A stretch of 64,000 nt of DNA, from contig CM038716.1 of the NCBI GenBank assembly GCA_021613375.1, positions 15,530,024-15,594,023 on the forward strand, written 5' to 3'. Below are positions 14,101-27,527 of the stretch, piece by piece. This DNA comes from Megaleporinus macrocephalus. Its lineage: Eukaryota; Chordata; Actinopteri; Characiformes; Anostomidae. The notes under the pieces were generated by a model. That model was not told the DNA's origin and did no database searches. It worked only from the letters and a program-made list of their open reading frames with translations. Within the stretch, counting starts at the first letter, position 1, and each line of letters begins with the position of its first letter. A program made the translations under genes and the position numbers.

Positions 14101-15830
14101 TGTCCAGGTCCTCCAACAGGAGGAGCAGGCTGACCGGGACTGGGCCTTGAGTGAGAAGGCCATCCCAGGAGGACCGCGACCCAGGGAACTGAAGAAGCGC
14201 TGGAAGGAGGCCGTGACCGAGACTGCTGATGGGAATCTGCCTCAGCACGCGGACATACAAGCAGGCGAGCTGGCAGCTTACCTGGACAAGCTGAGAAGCC
14301 ACATGGTGGAAGATCTGGGGGCTGCCCGCCGGAATGTGGTGTCTGTGTACCCCGAAGAGTACGATGCCTTCCAGGTGTACGCGCAGAGCTACCACCAGGC
14401 TGTAACCCGGCGTTTGCAGGCCATCACTAATGGAGAACTGCAGATTACTGATATCTACTCTCTTCTGGACTGGCTCTACAACATCTATAACAGGTGAGGT
14501 TACTATCTATGCATGATGAACATTGATGAGCTGTTAAATAATCTTAAATAAATGTGTATATGCCCCACACAATGTTATCTATAAAAATAGACCAGAGAAT
14601 AGAGCATAGCAGCATCCACCTTGGAGTGTACTGTTCATTTATAAAGACAACACGATGTCAAACAGTGTCATAAACCGCATTAATGTGAAGTTACTTAACG
14701 CAGTCAGCGGCCAGTGTGTGATAATGTAACCATGCAATTTGTGTGATGCTATCTGATGGACTATAAGACGCCATTAGTTATCAACTTTAGCTTTGTAGCT
14801 CTAGTACAAAACAAAACACAAAGCAAGATTTGGACACCAAATGTGTTTTAACTGATTAAATGTGCCCTGTCTTCAAATGGATTTCATAATGACTGAGTTG
14901 AAGTTAGTAAGCCAACTCAGGCTGTCTGTTTTTTTTACAGAAGCAATTTTTGTAAATATATTTCTATAAATATAAACCTATTACTGATAACCTTTTGTTG
15001 ATAAGAGTCTGAAAGTAGACTCCCCACGCCTATCCCGTCATATTTCAATGTTTCCTTGCGACTGAGGTCCAGACACGCTGTTTGAGTGACTCTTCCTGTT
15101 GTTGCTGCAGAGACGTCCTTGGAACTGTAAGCATAACATCACCTATCAACCGTTCCCAGCTCGGCCCGCTGCTGCCCACAGAGACGGTGGACAAGCTGGA
15201 ACTGGACTGCCTCAACTCAGTCAGGGTAAGAGTCCGAATCCCCAAACTGCCCCCCTACTTTCTCCCCTCCTCAACTCCCTGGTGTTGCGTTCCTCAACGC
15301 CGTGGGCGGAAAAGGGTGCACCTACGGCACTTCCCGTTCGGTCCAAGAGATGACTGGTCGTTGCGACCTGCACAGCCAATTAGAGCGCGGCATTTCAGGG
15401 TCAACTCACGGTTTTCCTGTCCACAATGATCACCACACAATAGGAGTCGGTCTGACAACAAGCCTTTTTCCCCTTCACTAATTATGCAACTTGAATATGA
15501 GTTCATGCAGGTATGAGATCCTGTGTTCACTGCCCGTAGTGTGAACAAAATAATCCACAGGCATGTCTAGGAAAAAGAAGAGTGACGGAGTGGGTTTACC
15601 GTAAGGGCTGATATTTTTAAGTCACCTTAAATGGTACTCAAGACATGTAAAGTTTTTCAAAACTTAAACACGGAAATAAGGAACTGAAAGTTTACAGATG
15701 AGAAATGAGGTGTGAAGAGGAAATACCAGTTCACCTTTTGAATGCAAACAAATGTGTGTCATTGAGCGTTGTTTTTGTTCAGACACATCAGATTTTCATT
15801 TTCAGACGATTCTGTCTTTTTACAGTGCCT

Positions 15831-15925
<95 letters not shown>

Positions 15926-18900
15926 TATATCATCGCTGTCCAATGAAAAACAGGAATCTCCAAAATGGCAACTTTACAGGAGAGGACAAAAACTGTCTTT
16001 ACTTTCAATGTAAGTCAATGGAACCAGAAATCTTTTCAAGCTATTTTGGAGCACTTCTATTGGTCAATACATCATGAAATATGTACATAATGTACATTGG
16101 CAGCAGTCAAACAATGTAGAAAATCATTAAAAATCAAGATACAGGTTTTTTTTGGACAGTGGTGATAAGTTAATTACTCTGTTCTGATTGGCTACCCTGT
16201 ATTGCTTCTGAAACACTCCTTGTAACTGGCTTTAACAAATTCAAAACCTTTTTGGAGCTTAATTACTACATAAGGACTTTAACGATGCTTACATATTACA
16301 TCAAACTGTTTTACTTTATAAAATTAAGAAAAGTTTGTATTTAATTCGTGTGGACCCTGTTGTGGGCCACTTTGGAGATGGCCCTGCAGATTTTGCCTTA
16401 TAGTAAAGAGTAGGCAAAGTCTAGTTCAGTGAAAAAAATGTAATTATTGAATGAAAAATGAATTAGCACACTGTGTGTCAGGTCACTAGAACACACGCTG
16501 TCTCTAATTTAGAACATACTTATGCATCAATGCACTTATTAGCCAACAACAGTCTACCCCACTCATTTATGCTGTGATTATAATAATTTGGACATTTTTT
16601 GAACAAGACACAATATAGGACAATCCGATCAGACTATTTACAATGCATGAGAGCTTATTTGTGCTTACATGTATCAGTCTTAAAAGCAACACTTTAAAAG
16701 AGAGGTTAGGTCATGCAAAATAAATGATGAATTATGAATTTCATGAAGGTTATTTGAGGTGAACTGTGTTTTAGATCAATGTTTTTACATATGTGTTTTA
16801 TCTAAGCACATAATCATTTCATTAGCTTATTATCAAGTTAATTTGTTCTTATGCTGCAGGGGAAAGTAACCAATGAGCTGTCCCAGGTGTTGGACGAGGA
16901 AGAGAAGAGATGGATGGAGACGCTGCATATTGAGGAATATCAGATTCCACTGGCCCGCACTGTTATTCAGGTCAGCATCATAAATGCTCATTAAGCCCTG
17001 GAAATGGTTTAAATCATTCTTCTTTGTCCATGAATCCTGTATGAGGATGCCTGTATGCCCGCACATGTGAAGTTGAATGCATGAAGAATCGCGTGCTTAT
17101 TGTGAGGGCTTGCTTTGGTGTCGCTCCGCACCGGTGGTTGTTTTTGTACTACTTTAAGATGTGCCTTGACTTCTAAAGACTAAGTTCATTGTGAGGACAT
17201 AGCTGGGATATTTTGAACAGCATCCCCACATCCCAGTGTAGCACAGCGAGAGAATAGGTTTCTTGCTGGAGCCAAAATAAATGAAAACTTCCCCCTGTGC
17301 TCCGGTTTCCATTACATCACATTGTTTGCAGAGGCTCTTTGCTAACCTCTAGTGGCCACACAAGGCCAACCTCTGTGCTCTGAGAAATTTGAATGCCACC
17401 TCTAAAGCTTTGATTTAACTATGGTGAAAGCTTTCAATTCCAGGTAGATGGTGGAGTCAGTAAATCAATAAGTATGTGTAACTTTAAAGAACTGTGACAT
17501 AGGAGTCACCTGACTAGGTGAAGCTGTAATAAGTAAATATCTTCTGAATGTGTGAGGATTCGCTTTTTCAGTTATATTGAAGGGAGAAATGTATTCTGCT
17601 AGGCCCAAATGTGTTGACATGGGTTAAAAGTGACTTTCATTCTGAATTTTGTTACAGAGGCTGCAAGAGGATCTTGAAAGATCTGCAGCAGTAAACCGGG
17701 ATCTGGGCTCACGAGTCGCTCAGTGCAGCCTTAACGGATTTGCAGATTTCCTGTACAGGTGAGTAAGCTTTTTGGGTATATTCCCATCCACTTTATTAAA
17801 AACACCAACATTGTACTTCACTGGCAACTTTTGTGAGGTCCAGCTACCAAACTGAACCCGGTCTTATGTCTTGATCAATTCATCAGCATAGCATCCCTGT
17901 AGCCCAGGTTGCTGGCCTAGGTTCTTTGGTCTACGGAGCTCTTGCAATGTTTGCAATATATGTTATATATATAAGAAATATATGTATCTGACAGGCCAAA
18001 TAAAAATCTTTGTGGGCCAGCTGGAGCCTACAAAGCCGGTTGTAGACCATAGTCAACACTGCACGGATACTGACATGGTAGTGTGTGTGGGGCTGGTACA
18101 AGTGTATCAGACAAATCAGAGTCTCTGTTGGCTTAAGAGTGGTCCACCACCCAAAATATCTAGCCAACAGTGGTCCTGTAATCAGTAACTGACCCCCTTT
18201 AAAAAGCTTGAAGATAGCTATAGCAAAACTATATGTAATAAAGTGTCTGACTGTACTTATCTACTAAATCATCCCAGTCCATGAAATTTAACTGCAATGT
18301 CCACAAATCCACATGGTTCCTCTTATACACATGCCAGTATTAGAGGACCACAGGCATGTAGTGTTTTGGCTAGTAATTTTTTTAATTTTATTTCTGATCT
18401 TATCTGCAAAGGGACTGTGTGGCTGCAGATTTTCATTTCAACAAAGCTGAACATCACATGACCATCTGTAAGACTGGAGACTGAGATGCTTGTTTAGAAC
18501 AAAAACCTGCAGCCACACCAACACTTTGTGGATACTGGACACCGTGTATACAGATTTTCAGTGTGATAGCCTTACCTCTCTTTCAAAGCTTCCAGAGAAA
18601 GGTGGAATTGTTCCACGAAGGGCTTGTAAGTGAATTTGGGGAAAATGAAGATGGTTATATTGCCAAGACCATCGCTCTGGCCAACTGCTGCCCACCCTTC
18701 AGGTAAAGATTTGTGGCTCCCACGTGAATTTTATGATTTATTTCTGCTCAGATCTGTTTATTTGAAAAAATGTGTGTATGTGTGTGTGTGTACTGTAAAC
18801 AGGGGATTTGTGGAAAGGTGCATACAGTGTGACCCTGCTGTCAGTGAAGACTCCAGTCGTAGAGCCAACACTGCACTAGACAGGATCGTAAACCTGAGTG

Positions 18901-21900
18901 TGAGAGTGCTGAACGACAAACTGTTTGAGCACATCAGGGTGAGACCATCATACACACACGCATTTATTCCTGTGAACTGTAACAACATTAAATAGACTTC
19001 TATTAATTTCCTGAAGAGTTCTGTGGAAGAACAGGGCTGTGTAAACACAATGTGGCATAAACCTGGTACACACACCCTCACAAAAAATCTACTGATTGCT
19101 TGTTTTCTGTTTACTATATCTGTATAATGTTTGCTGAAATTATTTAATAGATATAAAAAGTAATGGAAAATAAGAGTGAGCACAGCTGTGAGAGATTCCA
19201 CTCTCTGCTGTAAATCCTATACCATATATTAGGATAATGCAAACCCAGCTAACAGCAAAAGAAAGCTAAACATCTTGGCTAAAATGGAAAAACTTTATAA
19301 AAACTAAATAAAAACTTTTGAAAATATATCGTCACTGTCCTATGAAAAACATATATCTCAATTTTTGTTGATTTTTATTTTTTCACCTTATTTGAACACG
19401 ATTTTCATGATGACAGGATCAATAGAAATGCTCCAAAATAGCTTGAAACGTCTGGTTCCATTGACTAACATTAAAAGTATAGACTGTTTTTGTTCTCTCC
19501 TGTAAAGTTGCCATTTGGGAGGTACATATTTTTCTTTGGACAGTGACGATGTATATACACTACCGCTCAAATGTTTGGGATCACAGTGAAATGTTCGTGT
19601 TTTAATGGAGTATCTTCTTCCCTAACACAACAATGGACTGACGGGTCTCTAAAGAAAGTTGTTTCTTTCTGGTCATTTTGAGTCGGTCAGCAAGCCAACA
19701 ACTGCTGATGCTTCAGATACTAAACTAACCTAGAATGTTGTTCTCCCTCTTATACTCACTTATTAGTAGAATGTTTTTCAGCTGTGCATCACAATTGAGC
19801 AAGAGTGTCCTAACAACCAATTAGTCCAATAACATCCTTAACTAGGATTGGTGGCTGTACCAGGAGATTTAGACTGAGGACTGAGAATTGCTGATAATTG
19901 GACTATATGCAAAATAAGCCTCTATACAAAAATAGGTTTTAATACAAACATTTTTATTCTTTAAAAATCATCTGATACACTTACATTAATTGTGAAATTG
20001 TGACAATATTGTTTGTGAATTGCATGAAAATTGCATAATATGACATTCTAAAGTGATCCTAAGCTTTTGAGCGGTAGTGTATATTTTTTTTTATTCTCAA
20101 ATGATAAAATACAGATGACTGCCATTAAACTAAAATTAGACTATGTAAGTAATAGGGGGTGTCATTCATATATTTATTACAGTGAAGGAACTACTTACCT
20201 AATAGTTTACACATTTTTAGTAATAAGACAGTTATTTTTAGTACTATTGAAGAAACACCTTCACTCATACTAATTTAGTCATCTTTCCATCAGCACACAC
20301 ACATATTTAGTATGCACGGATTCCCTGATGATCATGTGCCTCTGTTCAAGAACATAAAGAATTTCTTATCAGTCTTTCCGTCGTGGTTTGTTCTCAGGGA
20401 TGTTGGCTCACGCTCAGTCCAGGGTCGAAGCACAAAAATAGCTTGTTGTGACAAACACTTTTGAACAAGATGTTTTTGGCTGCATGCCACACATGACGTC
20501 CAGCGCCTGCGGCCGAGTGGGGCACTGCCAGGCCTTGTGGGCTAAAGTCTTTTTGAGCATCCTCTTTGTCTAAGAATGAATTTTCCTAAGGGTTGTTGTT
20601 TTTCTTACAGGAAGTCCATTTCAGTCTCAGGAATTCTAGATATGAAAACCCACCCTGAACGTGAACAGAAAGTTTTCTTCACTGATTATTTTGCCGCTAC
20701 TGATGCACGTTTTCTCTCTACTCCTGCTACAGCCTTACTTTGACAAACTGGTGAAGAGGAAATGGCTGAGCAACACAGAAGCCTTTGAGCATATCGTCTC
20801 CCACATCAAGGAGCACTTTAAGAAATTCCGGAGGATGGACAGCCCACCGTACCAGGTTCGAGAACACCTCCACCACTTCAACTCTATGCAGAATGCTAGT
20901 CTTATTTTTTAATTATTCATATATATTACAGTGAGTATCTTTACATAAAGCATGTTAGTTTGTTTTGATTAATGATACAGCTCACTTGAATGTTTATTCA
21001 ATCTCACAATCTTCGCCGTACCGTAGTCAACCAAAACAATATAGCTGTTGTCAGTCGAGTTAAGTTTGATTCTTTAATTTTACACAGGAGTTATCAGGTG
21101 AATGTAGTTAACATATATTGGATGCAGTGTTTCCTACAGATTTAAAATATACTGAGGTGAAGGATGGGACACAGGCAGAGAAACACCAACGCTAAAGCAT
21201 AAATAGATCAAATCTATAATAATATATATACAGCCTATCAGCCATTTATTTATTTATTTATTTATTATTAACTGCAACTAGAAAGTCTTTCAAACTAAAA
21301 GAAGAAAGGACAATTAGTTACATGGGACAAATAGCTAACTTCTTGCTGCTCGCTCTCCCAGTGTATCCTTTACTCACTCTCACGCTCCTCCTCCTTGACC
21401 CGAGCTATGGTTAAAATTCAAAGCTTCTTGTTTTTGTTTTTTTAAGCAGATTAAAAAATATAATTTTTTATAGAGTTATTTGGTAGTGGATTTGCATTGC
21501 TGCTTTATGTCCAAAAGTACTAGGTGGTTACTTAGTAATAACATTTTAAAAGCGTGTAGTTAGATAACGTGGGGGGTGTAGTGTAAATTTAGTTTGTTGT
21601 CATACTGTCACTATAAGGTCTCATTGACTGACGTATTGCAGGTCCTGGTGGGAGAAGTCCACCGGCGGGTGATGACAGAATACGTTCGGGCTATTATGAG
21701 GGGCAGAATCATCTGTACATCACTCAAGATGAGGAAGAGGATGGCAGGCCGCCTCCGTGACGAGGGCAAGCACCTCAAAACTCTCTTCAAAGACTTGGTG
21801 AGTCACTAATTTGTTTTTATTTGTTCATGTGGAAAACGTGACCACTGCAGGATACTGAGGCAGTTACAACGCAACAGGAGGACCTTCCATAGTATCAGGA

Positions 21901-24900
21901 AAACAGTAATGAGGTTTACGGGAAATGCACAGGTTTGTCGATGAATAGCTTTTACTGTAATGGTGAGATCAGGGTATGTTACAGAGAAAGTGTGATTCAT
22001 CCATGGTAAGGTATTTCACTGTTAGAAGGGCTAGAATTATTTCCAAACGGGCTGGAATTACTTCCATCTTCCATCATTACTTCCAGTTACATCTAATAGT
22101 AACTTAAACATCGTAGATTAAAATATTACAAACTTTAATCACTAGTTTGGGAACAATAAGAATAAATTACTGTAAATATCTGTTTATAGACACTGTAAAT
22201 ATCTGTTTATAGTAATATAGTCAAGTTTTGAGATTAGACCATGACTGTTGAAGTGTATTTTGGATTAATGTTTTAGAGGAAGAAATGCTATTTTCCTCCC
22301 TTGTTTATTAATTTGCCACATATATGTAACATCTCCATTTGACACCACAGCATACTGTGCTCAAAATAAACTGGTATAACAGGAGATGTTATCTTTAGAA
22401 CAGTAGCACGTGCTTATTCTATGGAAAAGGTCTTTTATCTTAGACTCTGTTTACCCCAGTCAAATAAGGGAGAACTATGCATTTCTCTTCTGGAATGTCC
22501 AAAACAACCAGTATATAAAAACAGTGGCTCTAAGGCCTAGGTCAGAGGGACTTAACTTCTGGTCAAGGATCTCTCTCTGACATCAGAAGATTAAACACCG
22601 GAATATGTTAGAAATGATGCTGTACTTTATTTATCTAATAAATATATATATTTGAAAGTAAAGTCTGTATCATCGAGGAGTTCTTCCAGCCATCAACAGA
22701 GCATTGCTAAAGGAAAGAATATGCTTCACTGTAAAGCTTTCTCAGTTACTTCTTTCTCAGTCATCTCCAGCTCTGTTTATCATTCTGGACACATCTAAAA
22801 TGTATATTCTACTAATTATTCAAAATCTATGAAGTTGTAGAGCACTATCATTATTTCAGAATTCTGGTATGCATGTATTTATAACTAGCTTGGTCTTATG
22901 TTCCAACGCTGTGGAAAATGGACACTGTCACCGATGCCCATCAAAAACTGGCCCTGCATTTCAAAGGTCATCTCCCCGACCCTCCACTCGCCTCTCTTCT
23001 CCTGTGCTGCTCCCGCTCCTTGCTCCAGTTAAAACATCCGTTTGTCACCTCTGTGGACAACAGGATGGCTTTGTTTACGGAGAAGCGTCCTGCCCTGGGA
23101 CTTTGAAGCCTTCGCCGACCTCTAAGGTCAAACCCAGAACCAGGAAGAATACTGTTCATATAGCGGGCATAGATATGTAACCTTAATTACAATAGCATGC
23201 GCCCCACTGCAGAATCCTCAGGCTAATATGTTTTCCCATACTATGAATAAACAATAGGTTGTTTGGGTGCTGCGTCTGTATTTTGCCTAGACTGCCTAAT
23301 GAGTGTCATATGAGTATCTAGCATTGAAAGTTGCTGTGAGAGAACAACAGAACATTCAGAAAAAAACGTAAACACTGATGACATTAAGCCTTAGTTCGCG
23401 TCCCTGGATAAGATGCCTCTTCATATCGTAAGAGACTGATGCTTTTGAAATTCACATTAAGCTTATAATGAAGTTTTATGAATCTACTAGATATCCACAT
23501 GCGCTGCCGTTCTACAAATCAACATGTTCAAATTTGCATCAATATGAAAGTAGTTTGGTTGCAAGTAAAGCATGCTTCGATTACTTGAAAGATGAGCAAT
23601 CTATGGATGGACTGAGAAAGCTGAGTAACGTTGAGAAGTTAGAATGAATTAACATCCAGAATGCTTGTGTTTAAACACTGGTGAACTTTGTGATGATCTT
23701 TGTGGTATGAATAACATTTTAAATATAAAACGTAATTGTTATTGTTGTTTCTTTTCAAACCTAGGAGTCCTCTGCCTCATGGTTAGACAGCGCCATTCCC
23801 CACATATCAGAGATTATCCTGCTAGAGGACACTCCCTCCATCCAAATCGAGGTTGGCGTCCTAGTTCGGGAATTCCCCGATGTACGGTAAGTTTCCCGAG
23901 CATTGCTCTGTCACACAGCCGACATACCTTGCAACGCCCTGATACGGCGGAGGTCAGTAAGCAGTGGTCTTAGGTCATTTGGCAAAAACATAGCTACCTC
24001 CATCCATTCAGCCTGACGACGAAACAGGGGCTTGTGAAAGCAAACAAGGCCTTAGTGGCTTCCTGATTTTTATGGGACTCTGTTTGGTTATCCCAGATTC
24101 ACATGAAAACCGAGGACTTGCCCATCTCTGAGCCGCGACAAAGACAAAGCAAAAATACAGGCATCCTGCCCGGGCCCATTAGATACGTTGGCTGCAGTTT
24201 AACCCAGAGAGGGCAGTTGCTACTTAAAAATGTCCCACAGGACTCCAGAAACCGGAGGAAGTCATATTTTTGTGGAATATGTGCTAAATTAAGCAGGAAA
24301 CTTCAGATATGCTACCTAAATGTAGTGCATACTTTCCATTTCACATGTTTGAATTGTCAGCAAAGTGAAGCTGGAAAGGATAACTAAGGCCAAAACAAAG
24401 TCTCTAATGCACTTTAATACGGACTGATTGCAGTGCAGCTGCAAATTATTTCTGGCTTTCTTTGAGGTCAGTTCTTCCAAAAAACATGAGACAGAATGTA
24501 AAATGCAAAAAATGCGTAAAACAGTGATTGTAACCCAACCTAATGTGTATCTAAACCAAAAAAATATGAAGAAAAGATGGAACGGAGCAATTTAAGTCAA
24601 CTCAGGTCAAATGGTCTTTGTTATTCCTCAGTATAACTTGTACACATTGAAACAAAAATGTAATTCAGCAGCACATCATTTAGTACATGAGTGCAGAAAC
24701 ACCACAGGGTGAAATGAGTACAGAATACACAATCAATACCACCGACAATAAACATACAGATAAACAAGAACACAACACAATACATATTAAATATGACTAT
24801 AAAACAATATATACACATGGGTATCATATATATGTTCATAAACATACATATTTACCTATCAGAGCAGCATGTAATGAAAGAGTTAAAGACTTTAAAGTGC

Positions 24901-27527
24901 AGGTGTGCAGTCATGGTAAAGATGTGTGAAATGTTGGAAAAGATCTAGATTTGTCCAGGTTGGGGGCCATGAGTGCATTCAATGATCTGACCGCCTCAGT
25001 AAACAAGCTTTCGTCTGATGGTGGTGGAACAGCTGCTCCAGTATCTTTTGCCATTTGCTCAAAAGGAGCATCCAGGCCTGAATGTGTGAAAATGGCTCAT
25101 CTGAAATTTACTGCTGCCCTGTGGAAAATGTATTGCGGTCAGGATTTCAGATAAATGGACATTGTTTTCTCCAAGCCGAAGAAGTAATGAGCCATCCAGG
25201 CTGTTACTTCTATAAAGTGTAAAAGCCAGGGTCTTGTCATGTTGTGGGGCTGTGTTAGTGGCCATGGCATTTATAACACTACAGGATGGAAGGCACCATT
25301 AATGCTGAAAGATAGACGCACATTTTGGAGTGACATGCTGCTCTCTGGGTCCTTTCTTCAGAGACATTTCTGCTTATTTTAATCTGACAACACAAAGCCA
25401 GTTCAACCAGAGTCAAGCTTTTGCTCAAGTCAAAAGGCCTTTTATTGTCATTCCGTCTACGTACAAGTACACAGTGGAGTGAAATTACCTTCCTCCAGGA
25501 ACAACATGATGCAACATGGAGCAAAGAGTACACAGTGCAGACATGCAGGCTTAAGGGTGCAACAAAAAAAAAATACTAGAAGCAGATCAAATACAGACAT
25601 TAGACACAGTAAACAGACAGGACAGTGCAGCACCGGCCCAACACTCATTTCTGGACATGAGGTAGTGGAATAAACTGCAAAGATATTTAAAATGCTGTGA
25701 TCTGTGAGTTTACGCAGTCAGATAATACATAAACACAGCAGTTACTGAGGTAGTACAGAAGTAAACAGTGTTAACACAGTGTTAGCAGCAGTGTTCCAGA
25801 CTAGACTAGACTAAATCTTCCATTTAAAATGTGTAGTGAATTGTCAGACAGTAGGATAATACACTGCATGGTTGCACAGTTGAGTAAGTTCAAGAAAGTT
25901 AAGAAATTAAAGTTGATGTAACAGTGCCAGACATGTTTCTGTCATACTTTTTTGTAAGAGACATCATATTACAGATGACCACATACTTACAAAATGATAA
26001 TAAACTATATAGTGTAACACATTTGTACTGTTTTCAAATGAATACAGCCTTTAATCAAATTTTTGATAATTAATATTTTGCAAGGGCTACTTTGACACAG
26101 GAGGTTCGAACTGCTGTCCTATACGTCTGAAAACTTTGCAGGCTAGTGCTAGTTCATTTTCAGGGTTTGATAAATCAGTGAAAATGCTGAATTAAGCAGT
26201 GCTGCAGTCCACCAAAACTCTCTTCTGGGTGTTAACCTTCAGACCTCACTGCTATAGCCAGGAAGCCATTTTTGTTCCTGTCACTCTGCTTGGAGATTTC
26301 CTGCTGTCAACTCGATGGGCAGCCCCTCTTCCTTCAAAAAAGCAGAAGACCGTTGATTCATAAGTGTCCATGAGGATGAGTTGTGTCACCTCAGACCTGT
26401 TGTGCGTCATCACATCAGATTGTAGAGTTATTATGATCTTTGCCACCTTGTGGCTCTTTGTCTGTATTGTTGTTTGCGAATGAATACAGGAGAGATCAAA
26501 GATGAACTTGGATGGAGTGCAGTATGGGTGTAGCAACACACATTTTCCTGTTTTATTTTTTGATTTCCGAGGTTCTAGTAAGTTTTAGACATTTTTGCTG
26601 TTAATTCTTTTATATAATTGTCTTTATTAATTTTTAGTGGAGCTGTAATTATATTGTGCACACTTTGTTGTCGAATAGAACTTTTTCAGTGTCTAAAAAA
26701 TCAGTCTTCTAACAAAATGCACCACCGAAAAGGTGCGAAGCCTAGTCTTGATCACTTACACGGATCACTCCTAGTCCAGAGAGGCCAATATGTGAATAAA
26801 ATATTAAATTTCTGGGCAGTTATTTTAAGATCATAGCTTATATTATCATATCGTCGTTGTCCAACAAAAAACAAGTCCAAAATGTCAACTGTACAGGAGG
26901 CCGAAATCGTCTTCACTATCAATGGAAGTCAATGGAACCAGAAATTGTTCCAAGCTATTTTGGAGCATTTCTGTTGGTCCATTCTTGTAAAAAATTTTCT
27001 TTTCATCACAAGATAATTAAATCATGATCTCAAGATTAATTATAGAAAATTATCTTGGAAATACAATGAATGAGAGATGCTTGGAAGAAACATATTTTGA
27101 TATTGTTTTGAAGTTACTGACCCTTACTGATCAAGAGCTATCAAATGAAGCGATATTCAAATGCTGGACAATTTTGGATTGACAAGACACAAGAGAGTAG
27201 AGGTTTTATGCTGGTAATAAATAAAGCCTGTTCTTTTCCTCCTGAAGGAAGAAGCATATATCTGCCATCCTGAACATCCGCGGAATGACTCGGCAGACGG
27301 AGAGGCAGGAGATCCTGAACATTGTGAAGGACATTGAGAACAGCGAGAGTCTCTCACGGCTGTCACGCGATCGCACTCTGTTCGCTGACGTGCCAGTGAC
27401 GTCCGAAGTGCACTGCCTGAACGTGGGCCTGAGTCGCATAGCCCTCACGGCTTCCTCCTTCTTCTCTAGCCTGAGGAGAAGCCGCAGGAGCCCTCCAGCC
27501 AGGGAGAACCAGGACGACATGCTGTAA
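1478..27527 (+). CDS. Exocyst component 3-like / TNFAIP2-family protein (Sec6 domain), 11 coding exons
   Basis: Coding exons I assembled: 1478-1703, 13836-14493, 15111-15225, 16860-16970, 17658-17758, 18589-18702, 18803-18938, 20733-20855, 21642-21797, 23765-23886, 27248-27527. Every junction has AG/GT and the phases agree, giving 2142 nt (713 aa plus TAA). Residues 1-75 are polar and low-complexity, with a basic stretch and an RRLSF site that fits a basophilic kinase. The rest is helical and resembles the Sec6 domain; typical pieces are LEILQLV, ALEQEC-like [19 protein letters not shown] and [12 protein letters not shown]. Family members tether vesicles (EXOC3) or remodel membrane and actin, as TNFAIP2 does. 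The length fits EXOC3L1/EXOC3L4/TNFAIP2 (about 650-800 aa); I cannot say which paralogue. The ATG lies one base after a strong acceptor (AG at 1475-1476), so a 5' non-coding exon, or an upstream coding exon, probably lies outside what I can recognise. Family and frame are firm; the start is less so. Confidence 0.9.
7024..7086. repeat. Hairpin-forming inverted repeat
   Basis: Arms 7024-7046 and 7061-7086 pair over about 23 bases with a small bulge and few mismatches; the core GTCAATGGGC is perfect. The loop is 14 bases of A/T. It could be a miniature palindromic transposon or a precursor-like hairpin in intron 1; the sequence alone does not decide. Confidence 0.5.
11103..11149. repeat. (TA)n(CA)n(TA)n microsatellite
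   Basis: About 26 bases of alternating TA followed by ACACACAC and a further TATATATA, in intron 1. Simple repeat with no other content. Confidence 0.9.
12315..12500. mobile_element. TCATCRCTGTCC MITE, copy A (diverged)
   Basis: Starts TCATCGCTGTGC, then carries the family core (TTTACAGGAGAGGACAAAAA, GGAACCAGAATTTCTTCCAA, CTATTTTAGAGCATTTGCA, TTGGTCCAT). The right end is eroded (TGGACAAAAATAG). It is assigned to the same family as the copies at 15930, 19329, 26851, 31893, 37864 and 52870. Confidence 0.6.
15833..15919. repeat. (TA)n microsatellite, about 43 units
   Basis: Uninterrupted alternating A/T for about 87 bases, in the intron between coding exons 3 and 4. It sits 10 bases from the left end of a TA-flanked MITE (15930). 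Open frames of alternating Ile-Tyr across it are artefacts. Confidence 0.95.
15930..16165. mobile_element. TCATCRCTGTCC MITE, copy B (intact ends)
   Basis: The left end TA|TCATCGCTGTCC and right end GGACAGTGGTGA|TA are inverted repeats with a flanking TA on each side, as expected for Tc1/mariner-like targeting. It is 236 bp with no coding sequence. The interior contains ACTTTACAGGAGAGGACAAA and AAGTCAATGGAACCAGAAAT. This is one of the best-preserved copies. Confidence 0.75.
17820..18200. repeat. Dispersed repeat related to a widespread fish element
   Basis: The stretch contains GACATGGTAGTGTGTGTGGG, GGTACAAGTGTATCAGACA and GGTCCACCACCCAAAATAT followed by CTAGCCAACAG. This order resembles a repeat I recall from otophysan fish genomes; I could not search for it. 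The ends are unclear. It lies in the intron between coding exons 5 and 6. Confidence 0.45.
19329..19549. mobile_element. TCATCRCTGTCC MITE, copy C (inverted orientation)
   Basis: Termini TCGTCACTGTCC and GGACAGTGACGA are perfect 12-base inverted repeats bounding 221 bp. The interior carries the family core in reverse complement (CTCCTGTAAAGTTGCCATTT, TGGTTCCATTGACTAACATT). Its right end lies 8 bases from the Tc1-type MITE at 19558. Confidence 0.8.
19558..20089. mobile_element. Tc1-type non-autonomous element, 532 bp
   Basis: The left end CACTACCGCTCAAATGTTTGG and right end CTTTTGAGCGGTAGTG are inverted repeats flanked by TATA on both sides. The CACTACCG(C/T)TCAAA terminus is a familiar Tc1-like end in fish. 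There is no transposase frame inside. It lies in the intron between coding exons 7 and 8. Confidence 0.75.
22868..23165. other. GC-rich intronic patch with chance-open frames
   Basis: This part of the intron between coding exons 9 and 10 is clearly richer in C and G than its surroundings, and two overlapping frames stay open for 62-103 codons. No splice sites of matching phase bracket it and the residues fit no family I know. It could be a conserved non-coding element or an old retroposed fragment. Confidence 0.3.
25425..25660 (-). mobile_element. Non-LTR retrotransposon 3' fragment
   Basis: Read on the minus strand, the segment ends with GGAAGGTAATTTCACTCCAC, GTACTTGTACGTAGACGG and then GACAATAAAAGGCCTTTTGA. 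This is the usual 3' tail layout of fish L2/Rex-type LINEs (gacaataaa plus a short tail). No reverse transcriptase frame remains. It lies in the last intron of the Sec6-family gene. Confidence 0.5.
26851..27000. mobile_element. TCATCRCTGTCC MITE, copy D (right end lost)
   Basis: Begins TA|TCGTCGTTGTCC and continues with the family core (AAGTCAATGGAACCAGAAAT, CTATTTTGGAGCATTTCTG, TTGGTCCATTC). No matching right terminus follows, so it is 3' truncated. It ends about 250 bp before the last coding exon. Confidence 0.7.

Noticed and set aside
13931..14395. 154-codon minus-strand open frame
   Set aside because: Antisense to coding exon 2 of the Sec6-family gene, which joins in frame with its neighbours.
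15769..16077. Open frames rich in Ile-Tyr
   Set aside because: They arise from the (TA)n microsatellite; the same applies around 30382-30685 and 56562-56789.
22869..23180. Possible extra exon of the Sec6-family gene or an intronic gene
   Set aside because: Exons 9 and 10 already join in frame without it, the splice sites do not fit, and the residues match no family I know. Kept only as a GC-rich patch.
26101..26125. tRNA-like GAGGTTCGAACTG string
   Set aside because: It resembles a T-loop, but no acceptor stem, anticodon arm or A box lies at the right distance.
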